Part shown: one piece after another, positions 1 through 7,500 of the stretch
How the letters are laid out: each line of letters opens with the position of its first letter
Position numbering within the stretch: the stretch's first letter is position 1
From: Victivallis vadensis
Lineage (GTDB): Bacteria > Verrucomicrobiota > Lentisphaeria > Victivallales > GWF2-50-93
Direction of reading: 5' to 3'
Length of the DNA stretch: 15,560 nucleotides
Assembly: GCA_020718525.1 (NCBI GenBank)
Contig: DYRX01000061.1
Span: forward strand, 1-15,560
Position numbers and translations under genes: made by a program
The notes under the pieces: generated by a model
Database searches by the model: none
What the model saw: only the letters and a program-made list of their open reading frames with translations
Told to the model about the DNA's origin: nothing

Positions 1-261
1 CATGATATTCAGCTCAAGGCACTTGCATTGTACATCGGCGGCAGATACATTGAGTCAAGGAATCCGCAGATGGCTGATCCCCTCTACAAGAAGCTCGTCA
101 ATCTGCGCTATGGCGATCTTTCAGACCAGGCAGACAGGAGGCGCTGGTTTCCAAGAAAGTATTCCAGGGAGCTCGAGGATGAACTTAAAAATTCAAATCC
201 GCTCGCTTCAATGGAAAATGTAAAGGACGTGTTTGCAAAAAGGACGCCTGTGACAGAATGA
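1..261 (+). CDS. C-terminal end of an unidentified protein (5' truncated by window edge)
   Basis: The frame is open from the first base of the window to the TGA at 259-261, so this is the last 86 residues of a longer protein. The first in-frame ATG (70-72) lies well inside, and the frame shows no break upstream of it, so the gene starts outside the window. The visible part begins with an amphipathic helix-like stretch (LKALALYIGGRYIESRNP) followed by 'ADPLYKKLVNLRYGDLSDQA', a pattern like the end of a tetratricopeptide-type helical repeat, and then a charged tail (RRRWFPRKYSRELEDEL). No catalytic motif or membrane segment is visible. I do not recognise the family; the TPR resemblance is weak and is inference only. 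A short ORF overlaps its stop codon in an ATGA arrangement. Confidence 0.7.
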   Translation, partial: HDIQLKALALYIGGRYIESRNPQMADPLYKKLVNLRYGDLSDQADRRRWFPRKYSRELEDELKNSNPLASMENVKDVFAKRTPVTE

Positions 262-335
262 TTCGAAGAGAATATCTTGTGCCCCGCAAAGGTTTCCCGC
301 CCCTGCCAAAAATTCAGGAGACAGACGGATGGTAA
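258..335 (+). CDS. possible 25-codon micro-ORF overlapping the upstream stop
   Basis: An ATG at 258-260 overlaps the TGA of the preceding gene (ATGA), the classic geometry for translational coupling. It opens 25 codons ending at TAA 333-335. The predicted peptide is basic and proline-rich (it starts MIRREYLVPRKGFPPLPK) with no membrane helix. No Shine-Dalgarno sequence is evident beyond what coupling would supply, and an ORF this short arises easily by chance. It is listed because the gap before the transporter is otherwise empty; it may be nothing. Confidence 0.15.
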   Translation: MIRREYLVPRKGFPPLPKIQETDGW

Positions 336-370
336 ATTTCACTGAACTACGTCGTCCGGCGAATCTTTAC

Positions 371-384
371 GGAGGGACGGATTG
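371..384 (+). promoter_or_regulatory. ribosome binding site deciding the ZIP transporter start
   Basis: GGAGGG at 371-376 lies 8-9 nt before the ATG at 385. The TTG directly before that ATG (382-384) is also in frame, but its spacing of about 6 nt is poorer, so ATG 385 is preferred. Confidence 0.7.
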
Positions 385-1275
385 ATGACAGGCAACGTCC
401 TGCAAGCCCTCGCTCTGACCGTCTTCGCCGGAATGGCTACCGGCATCGGAAGCGCCATAGCCTTCGGAGCAAAGAGGACCAATTACAGGTTCCTCTCCAT
501 TGCGACCGGATTCTCCGCGGGCGTCATGCTATATGTCTCCTTCGTGGAAATTCTCTTCAAAGGATTCGATGTCCTGGGCGCAAAATACGGAGACAAGACC
601 GGCGCATGGATCAATACCGCATCATTTTTCGCTGGGATTCTCCTCATCGGCGCGATTGACAACCTTATACCAGCCTCTAAAAATCCGCATGAGACGCATT
701 CGGATGCCGAATCAGATCGCCTGCTGAAAAAAGGAAGTTCCACAGATTTGCCGTCCGCAAAGCAGAATTCTCCTGAACCAACAGCCGCGCCAGAAGACAA
801 AAAACTGATGAGAATGGGACTTTTCACGGCGCTCGCAATCGGAATCCACAATTTTCCCGAAGGGCTTGCAACCTTCCTTGCCGCCCTCCATGATCCCTCG
901 CTTGGCATCGCAATAGCCGTCGCGATCGCCCTGCACAACATTCCCGAGGGAATCAGCGTTTCCGTCCCGATCTTTTTCGCCAGCGGCAACAGACGAAAGG
1001 CATTCTTCTGGTCAGTCCTCAGCGGCCTCGCCGAACCGGCGGGCGCCATAGTGGCATATTTGCTCATGGTCGCCGTATTCGGGGGTGCAGACGGCGCCGG
1101 AATCCCCAGTGAAATAATGGGAGTAACTTTCGGCGCGGTCGCTGGAATAATGGTCTACATAAGCCTGGACGAACTTCTTCCAACCAGCAGGGCGTACGGA
1201 AAAGGGCATGACAGTCTGATCGGACTGATGAGCGGAATGGCGGTGATGGCGCTAAGCCTCTTGCTGATGAAATAG
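385..1275 (+). CDS. zupT: ZIP-family divalent metal (zinc) transporter, ZupT-like
   Basis: Predicted inner-membrane carrier importing Zn2+ and possibly other divalent metals such as Fe2+, Mn2+ or Co2+, as known for the ZupT/GufA branch of the ZIP family. The 296-residue protein has about eight hydrophobic helices. Helix 4 carries HNFPEG (H155, N156, E159) and helix 5 carries HNIPEG (H184, N185, E188), the paired metal-site signatures of ZIP transporters. GLAEPAGA (E217) follows in helix 6 and YISLDELLP (about 258-266) near the end, both typical of ZupT. The loop between helices 3 and 4 (about 95-140) is long, hydrophilic and holds an HETH pair, as in the variable metal-binding loop of ZIP proteins; it makes this copy longer than the ~257-residue E. 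coli protein. The helicase gene follows 48 nt downstream on the same strand. The family call is firm; the metal is inferred. Confidence 0.93.
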   Translation: MTGNVLQALALTVFAGMATGIGSAIAFGAKRTNYRFLSIATGFSAGVMLYVSFVEILFKGFDVLGAKYGDKTGAWINTASFFAGILLIGAIDNLIPASKNPHETHSDAESDRLLKKGSSTDLPSAKQNSPEPTAAPEDKKLMRMGLFTALAIGIHNFPEGLATFLAALHDPSLGIAIAVAIALHNIPEGISVSVPIFFASGNRRKAFFWSVLSGLAEPAGAIVAYLLMVAVFGGADGAGIPSEIMGVTFGAVAGIMVYISLDELLPTSRAYGKGHDSLIGLMSGMAVMALSLLLMK

Positions 1276-1323
1276 TTTCCAAGCATGTTTTTTGGCTCTA
1301 AAGACATTGAAGAAAGCGGAAAA

Positions 1324-3879
1324 ATGAACGAGCTCGAAAAAATAAAGTTTTACTTCGAAGAAGGCGCAAAGCTATGGAAGAAAAATCCTGAAAAGGTGCT
1401 TAGCAGAGAGTTCTACGAGCTCTGGGAGGAAATCCAGGAGCCCCAGCCATTCCTGCTCGAGGGTGAGTCTTTCTCCATCATGGGACAGAGCCTCCAGCTC
1501 CCCGAGAGAGACTTCGAAATCGTCGGCTCCTTCGAGTGGAATTTCGACGAAGACTGCGCATGCCTCTCCCTGGGCGGAAATTCCTGGACGCAGAAAATCC
1601 TCCTCTCCTTCGAAGACGGCGCGCCACAAATTTCCGACTTGGAGCCCCAGGACGCCGACGCTTCAGACATCTCCTATGGGGAACAGCTCGACCTTGTATT
1701 CGACGTCATCATGGATTCCAGAAAACGCTTCCCGCTCCGTGAAATCCCGGAAATGACCAAGAAGGAATTTATAGAAGCCCTCGAGTGGGTCGCGGAGCGG
1801 CACGACAAAAAGCTCCTCGCCCAAATGAAACGCTCCTCTGCGCATTTCATAAAAAACCTCCTGAAAAGGGCGATGGAGGACATGGCGGCGGACGAACTGA
1901 GCGACCAGCTCAGCCTAGGACTCGACGGAACATTTTCGACGCAAAATGACATGGATCCGACCGAAACCATAGAGCATCTCCGCTCCGGCGCGACATCCAT
2001 CGCCGAACTCCAGATACTCCCAAGAACAAAATGGCGCATAAAGTCCGATCTCGCATTCCTCGCGATGGCGGCTCATGAAAGTTCCGAAGCCGAAAAAGAC
2101 TTCATCCTATTCTTCGACGATGCCAAAATACTCGGAGTCCAGGGCTCCGAAGCGGCCATCAGCTTCAAGACAAGTCCCGACATGCCAATCTGCGAAGGAG
2201 ACATTCTCAACGTCTTCGAGCGCGGCTTCCAGGAAAGAGCGGGAACATTCAGAGTTGATGTTTTCGAGGGCAATTGCGCACTCGGAAGACTGCGCATGGA
2301 TGCCATTGATCCCGAACGGCTCCTCTCAAGACGCCTATACATGAAGTCGGCTCCAAGCTCCAGGCCTCTCATCGCCGCATCACTTGAAACGATGGGAAAG
2401 GATTTCTCGTCCGGAAAACTCGCAAAGGACGGATCGGCTCTCGACTCTGCGCTGGGAATAGCGCCAAGCAGGCACAGAGCCTCCAAGGACAGCGCCGGAA
2501 ACAGCCTGACCGACGGATTCGATCACTCCCAGAAATCGGCTTTCGCCGCCGCATGCGACATGTTGAACCCGCTTGTAATCGTCCAGGGACCTCCGGGAAC
2601 CGGCAAGACAAGAGTACTAGAGGCCGTCCTGGAATTCCTCTGCAGAAAGGGACAGCGCATACTCGCGACCGCACCGTCCAACACCGCAGTTGACAACATC
2701 TGCAGAAGACTGAAGGATCTTCCCATTCTGCGCTTCGGCTCCTACGCGAATTCGATCGCGCCAGACGTGATGGAAAAATACTGGATCGGCGACAACAAGA
2801 ACATTGACAAATTCTCCAACGGCAGAACCCTCCTGAATGGCGGCGGAATATATGCCGGCACCCAGGTCGGACTCCTCAAGAACAGCCTCATCGAGAAGGA
2901 TGCCGGGCAGAACGGTCTCTTTGACGCCGTGGTCTTCGACGAGGCGGGAATGTCTAGAATTGACGAATTCCTGCTCTGCGCGAAATTCGCAAAACGCGCA
3001 ATCCTTTTTGGGGATCATCAGCAACTGCCGCCATTTCCTCTGCCCCAGGAAACCATGAGGAGAATTTCAGAAAAACATGGAGTCATGGACAAACGCCTCC
3101 GCTCCCTCCTTTCTGTCAGCGCCATCGAATGGCTCGCAGTCGAGCGGAAAATCCCCGTGATCATGCTCAGAAAATCATACAGATGCCAGAATCCCAGGCT
3201 GCTGCGCTTCGCCTCGACTCTCTTCTATGATGCAGCCGTCAAGACCAGCGAACAGGCGGAATATTTCAAGCTCCCATTCGCGGAAAGGCAGAAAAAATAT
3301 CCGCAGTCAACCGTCAGGCTCTACAGCACCAGCTCCCTGCCACAGCAGAAGAAGTGCGAAACAATTTTTCTCGAAGGAAACAAGCCGGGAATAGAGAATC
3401 CATGCGAAGCTGAAATATGCGTCAAGCTTATCTACGAGGGCCTCTCAAAATACGAACTTAATCAAATCACCGTCATAACCCCATACAGACTGCAGGCGAA
3501 GCTGATAAGAAAAATGCTCGACAAGGAAACTGCGAAATCACTCAGACCTGAGATGTCCGACTCGGACTGGGACTTGTTTCTGCAGAACAGGATTTCGACC
3601 GTTGACAGCTTCCAGGGCAACGAAAGCGACTTCGTCATCATAAGCTATGTCAGAAGCAATGAGGGACGCGGAACCGGCTTTGTCGGAGATCCGAACAGAA
3701 TAAATGTCGCCCACACGAGATGCAGGAAGGAAATGGCGATAGTCGGCGACATCGAATGCCTGAAACAGCAGTCCGGAGGAGAAATTTTCCGAAGAATGGA
3801 AAGAGCCGTCAGAAGAGACGGAGAAATTATCGAACTTGCTGATCTGCTGGACTTCATGCTCAAGCGCCAACATTTGTGA
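1324..3879 (+). CDS. superfamily 1 DNA/RNA helicase, UPF1/IGHMBP2/Dna2-like
   Basis: ATP-dependent nucleic acid helicase, cytoplasmic, with no signal or membrane segment. Numbering is from ATG 1324 (851 residues). Residues 1-410 hold a divergent N-terminal region and a beta-rich 1B-like insert. The helicase core begins near 402 with a DHSQKSA Q-motif-like segment, then Walker A GPPGTGKT (422-429), Walker B VVFDEAGMS (D539, E540), motif III GDHQQLPP (563-570), a motif IV-like ITPYRLQ, motif V VDSFQGNESD (from 760) and motif VI RINVAHTRCRK (from 792). This set defines the AAA_11/AAA_12 pair of SF1 helicases; motif II has DEAG rather than UvrD-like DEFQ. An ATG at 1285 is in frame but has no purine-rich leader, whereas 1324 follows GAAGAAAGCGGA; neither start is certain. 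The substrate and whether it acts on DNA or RNA cannot be read from the sequence. No nuclease motif is obvious. Confidence 0.9.
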   Translation: MNELEKIKFYFEEGAKLWKKNPEKVLSREFYELWEEIQEPQPFLLEGESFSIMGQSLQLPERDFEIVGSFEWNFDEDCACLSLGGNSWTQKILLSFEDGAPQISDLEPQDADASDISYGEQLDLVFDVIMDSRKRFPLREIPEMTKKEFIEALEWVAERHDKKLLAQMKRSSAHFIKNLLKRAMEDMAADELSDQLSLGLDGTFSTQNDMDPTETIEHLRSGATSIAELQILPRTKWRIKSDLAFLAMAAHESSEAEKDFILFFDDAKILGVQGSEAAISFKTSPDMPICEGDILNVFERGFQERAGTFRVDVFEGNCALGRLRMDAIDPERLLSRRLYMKSAPSSRPLIAASLETMGKDFSSGKLAKDGSALDSALGIAPSRHRASKDSAGNSLTDGFDHSQKSAFAAACDMLNPLVIVQGPPGTGKTRVLEAVLEFLCRKGQRILATAPSNTAVDNICRRLKDLPILRFGSYANSIAPDVMEKYWIGDNKNIDKFSNGRTLLNGGGIYAGTQVGLLKNSLIEKDAGQNGLFDAVVFDEAGMSRIDEFLLCAKFAKRAILFGDHQQLPPFPLPQETMRRISEKHGVMDKRLRSLLSVSAIEWLAVERKIPVIMLRKSYRCQNPRLLRFASTLFYDAAVKTSEQAEYFKLPFAERQKKYPQSTVRLYSTSSLPQQKKCETIFLEGNKPGIENPCEAEICVKLIYEGLSKYELNQITVITPYRLQAKLIRKMLDKETAKSLRPEMSDSDWDLFLQNRISTVDSFQGNESDFVIISYVRSNEGRGTGFVGDPNRINVAHTRCRKEMAIVGDIECLKQQSGGEIFRRMERAVRRDGEIIELADLLDFMLKRQHL

Positions 3880-3991
3880 TGCTCTCTTTTAGTTTTTTCA
3901 AAAAATATCTAATAAACAGCGATGCAGACTCGTCATAGCATGTGAAAGGCTGTGGCAGAACTGCTGAAAGGCAAGCTTGGAAGAGCATGCA
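3880..3991 (+). promoter_or_regulatory. AT-rich leader with direct repeat upstream of the sigma operon
   Basis: This 112-bp gap is the only break long enough for a promoter for the sigma/anti-sigma/giant-protein cluster. Its first 40 bp are AT-rich (TTTTAG at about 3889, then TAATAA about 17 bp later), a weak match to a housekeeping -35/-10 pair. The octamer TGAAAGGC occurs at 3943-3950 and again at 3965-3972, exactly 22 bp apart (about two helical turns), a geometry that suits a regulator site or an autoregulated promoter. No GC-rich hairpin with a T-run marks a terminator after the helicase. The assignment is inferred from position and composition. Confidence 0.3.
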
Positions 3992-4507
3992 ATGACAGAA
4001 ATAGGCGAAATCGTCAAATCGCATGAGGCTCCCCTCATACGCTATGCGGCGCGCATTCTTTGCGACCGGGACTGCGCCCTGGATGCCGTCCAGGAGACCT
4101 TCATAAAGCTTGTGCGAATTTCGCAGGCGGGCCGCATGGACAAGATAGGCAAGCTCAAGCCCTGGCTCTACAAGGTCACCAGAAACTACTGCTTCGACCA
4201 GCTCAAGTCGGCGAGAAAGAAGTTCGAGATGCACCTGGACATCTCAAATATGGAAGACTTGCCGCTGGAAGAATCTTCCGAGGGACCGGATGCCGCCGCA
4301 GAGCGCGAGGACAGCCTTCAGCACATCAGAGGAAAGATCGCCGAGCTCAAGCCCTCTGAAAAAGAGGTCGTTCTGCTAAAGCTCGAACATGGCAAGAGCT
4401 ACAAGGAGATCGCGTATATTACCGGACTCAGCGTAGGAAACGTCGGATTCATACTTCATCACGCAATGAAAAGGCTTGCGGAGGGGCTCAGAAATGAACT
4501 GCAATAA
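3992..4507 (+). CDS. ECF-type RNA polymerase sigma factor
   Basis: Alternative sigma-70 family factor of the extracytoplasmic function type: it directs RNA polymerase to a small regulon and is normally held by its cognate anti-sigma factor. ATG 3992 is preferred because GGAAGAG (3979-3985) lies 6 nt upstream; an upstream TTG (3977) is in frame but lacks a leader. The 171 residues match the usual ECF length. Region 2 covers about 10-75, with the helix DAVQETFIKLV (the 2.1-2.2 core-binding signature) and KPWLYKVTRNYCFDQLK (2.3-2.4). An acidic linker follows (ESSEGPDAAAERED), then region 4 at about 119-166, with LKPSEKEVVLLKLEHGKSYKEIA and the helix-turn-helix GLSVGNVGFILHHAMKRL. There is no C-terminal extension. 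The stop overlaps the start of the anti-sigma gene by 14 nt, so the two are translationally coupled. Target promoters are unknown; autoregulation is likely by analogy. Confidence 0.92.
   Translation: MTEIGEIVKSHEAPLIRYAARILCDRDCALDAVQETFIKLVRISQAGRMDKIGKLKPWLYKVTRNYCFDQLKSARKKFEMHLDISNMEDLPLEESSEGPDAAAEREDSLQHIRGKIAELKPSEKEVVLLKLEHGKSYKEIAYITGLSVGNVGFILHHAMKRLAEGLRNELQ
4480..4493 (+). promoter_or_regulatory. strong Shine-Dalgarno for the anti-sigma gene, inside the sigma gene
   Basis: GGAGGGG at 4480-4486 lies 7 nt before ATG 4494 and within the last codons of the sigma factor (AEGLRN). It selects ATG 4494 over the in-frame TTG at 4476 and implies coupled, high-level translation of the anti-sigma protein. 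Confidence 0.75.
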
Positions 4508-7500
4508 ATATTCAAAGCTTATCACGGACATGCGCGCAGACGAGATCAGTCCCGCAAACAAGGCTTTGCTCGACGAACATCTCTCCAATTGCGAAACTTG
4601 CGCACAGGAACTCCGGCTGATGGCAAAAACCTTCGAAAAAACTCAGGAGGCTCTCAAAAACCAGAAAATCTCGGACTCACTCGAAGCGCACAACTACAGA
4701 AAAATATTCAGCGCGGAGAAGAATCCGCTTAAAAAGAATATTTTTTGGAAATGGCTTCTTGACAGACCCGAACGCTTGCCCTCAGATTTACCAGTTTTGA
4801 AAATAGCCTTCAACTTTATGATAATCTTCGCACTCCTCGCAATACTGGTGGGAATGCTGCTTCCAGCTTTAAGCAGTGCGAGAGAAAGGGCTAGGAGGAT
4901 AAACTCCGGAAGCAATCTCAAGCAGATTGGTCTTGCCGTAAGAATGTATTCTCACGAGTACTCTGACCGTTTCTCGACCGGAGAAGGGAAAGAACTGCAC
5001 GACCATGGAGATTACGCTCAGTTTATGGCTCCTACGCAAAATGAAGATAAATCAAATGCTCAGGCTAAAGTTTTACCTTTGAACAAAATCGCGGACTCAA
5101 AAAAAATAAGCGAAACGCCTCCAAGCGGATCTATGGGATTTGTTGACGGCCATGCGCAGGGGTTTTCCGAGACGGTGTCATCTGCTGAAACTGCTGGGAC
5201 GGACAAGTCGGAAGCCGCTCCTGATATTTCCCTCCAGAGCGCCCCCGTCAGGAAGCTGGAGACAGCCAAGCTCAAGGAACGTCAAGACATTGCGCGGGAC
5301 AGCGATTCTTATTCGTATGATGAAAAAAAGATGGATGCTCCTGCCTTTCCAGCCTCTCCTCCGCCTGCGGCAAAGCCATCGAGCAGTCCGTCTAAGGCAA
5401 AAGAACTTCAATCCAAGGAAAATAATAGGAAGCAGCTAGAACTTGAGGTCTCAGACCTTGAGGCAGGGGAAAAAAAAGGTTCCGTGGATGAGCTTCAAAT
5501 ACTAGACTCCGGCACTGTTGCGTATGACAGCATAGCGGCAAGCAAGTTTGAAAAAGACAATTCTGAAAGGAAAATTGAAGAGTCAGAAGGGAACGTATTG
5601 GCTGTAAAGCCTTCCTCCTCAAAATACATTCTTCCAAGCATGGCATCAAGATCTGGTTCGAGCAGAAAAAGTGCGCTTAAAGAATATGGAGGCAGTTCTA
5701 GAACAGAATCCAATTTGAATAAGTCTCTTAAGTGGCTGATGGATCATCAGAACAGTGACGGATCCTGGGGAGAAGATCCTTCAAAACCGGAATCCAAGGC
5801 GCTCACTGCCTTGTCGGTACTGGCATTCCTTGCACACGGAGAGACTCCATCGTCTGCCGAATTCGGCGCCTGCGTGCTCAAGGGAATAAAGAAACTGGTC
5901 AGTAATCTCGAAGCTGAGACAGTCGCAGTTTCAGGAAATGAGAGCGGCTTTCTTCCAGTGCATGCATTGACCACATACGCAGTCGGGGAAGCATACGGAA
6001 TGACAAGAATCCCAATGCTGGAAGTTCTTGTTGACAAGGCAGCGGGAAAGATTCTTGACGCTCAAAAAGATGACGGAAGTTTTACATACAATTACGATAA
6101 AAATTCCAGCAGGACCGACCTTCCTTTCAACTCATGGAACATTAGGGCCTTAAAGTCGGCTTATATGTCTGGAGTAAACAGTGAAGAAAAATTGAAAAAA
6201 GCGATGGAGAAGTCATCTAATTACATAAGGATGCTTCAGATGAGCGATGGCAGTTTCAGGTTCAGGATGGAAAGTACGGAAGGAAGTCCGACTGCCTCTT
6301 CCTCAGCATTGGCGACTCTAGCAGCAACAGGATACAGGGATGACAAGTCAGTTCTGAAAGCCTACGAGTGGCTTTCAAGCAACTTCAACGATTGCGTTTG
6401 GGATCATCCGAATGGCGACGGATGGGACTTGTACCGCTGGTTCTGTCAGACCAAGGCGAGCTTCGAAATAAACAAAGCTAAGGGGGAAAAATGGAAGACA
6501 TGGAACAAGAAATTCACGACCGAGTTTCTAAAGAAGCAAAATCCAGATGGCTCCTGGATTACCCCTTCACTTCAAAAAGGAATATCAAAGGGGCCCGAGG
6601 GAACGCTGAAAGGGTTGGACAACCGTATCTATGCTACCGGAATCAATGCGCTCGGATTAGAAGTACAATATAGATATCTGCCAAGTTTCAGGATAACTGA
6701 GGACAGCAAAGGGAAAAATGAAGATGCGACGCCAGCGCCGGAAAAAAAGAAAATCTCCAAGGAATATTCTGTCAATTTAAAGCTCTGGGATTTGACGGAC
6801 GAGGGGACTGCGAGAGACTTTCTCAAGGCGCGTGGCGCGAAGTTCGCAGGATCTGCCGAGATCGTGATTGACAAGAATGCGAACAGGATAATCTTGAAGG
6901 ACGAGGAATCTCTTCTCGGCGACGCCGACAGGATATTTGCCGAACTGCAGGCGGCGGAGCGCAAGCAGAATGAATTCAAGGACGGACTGCCTTTTCTTGA
7001 TGCGAGGCAGAAGCCTTTTTCAACATTCTCAATTGACGTTGACACAGCGTCATACACGATGGCGAGAAAGCAGTTGAAAGCAGGTCTCACACCGGAACCT
7101 GACTCGATCAGGCCCGAGGAATTCGTGAACTATTTCGACTACAAGTATCCGTCTCCGAAAAACAGTCTTTTCGGGATGCACGCCGAGCTTGCACCTTCGC
7201 CTTTCCGCAGAGAGAACTATCTTCTAAAAGTTGGCATACAGGCGAAGCGTATTGGAAACGAGGCGGGACGAGCATCCGCACTGACGATCCTGATTGACAC
7301 AAGCGGCTCGATGGCTCGCGAAAACAGACTAGATCTTGTGAAAAAGGCCCTTCCTAGCCTGCTCGATCAACTGCGTGCCGGGGACAGAATAACTCTAGTT
7401 GCATGCGGGGAAAGGCCGTCGCTGATTGCATACAATTATCAGGCCGAGAACCGCGCCTCTCTTCTTCCGCTCATATCATCGCTGAGGGCCGAGGGCGGCG

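Noticed and set aside
483..1067. 194-codon minus-strand frame opposite the ZIP transporter
   Set aside because: It lies fully antisense to a gene with clear family motifs; its Ser/Arg/Pro-rich product is a typical shadow frame.
1285..1323. Earlier in-frame ATG for the helicase (13 extra residues)
   Set aside because: There is no purine-rich leader before 1285, whereas 1324 has GAAGAAAGCGGA upstream. It remains possible, so this is a preference and not a firm exclusion.
3885..3910. TTTTTTCAAAAAA run after the helicase as a terminator
   Set aside because: The self-complementary A/T run has no GC stem and a one-base loop, so it cannot form a useful hairpin. It more likely belongs to an AT-rich promoter.
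5709..6732. Functional squalene-hopene cyclase or hopanoid gene
   Set aside because: Only the QW motifs are present; there is no DxDD motif, the domain is about half the usual cyclase length and it is embedded in an anti-sigma/VWA protein.
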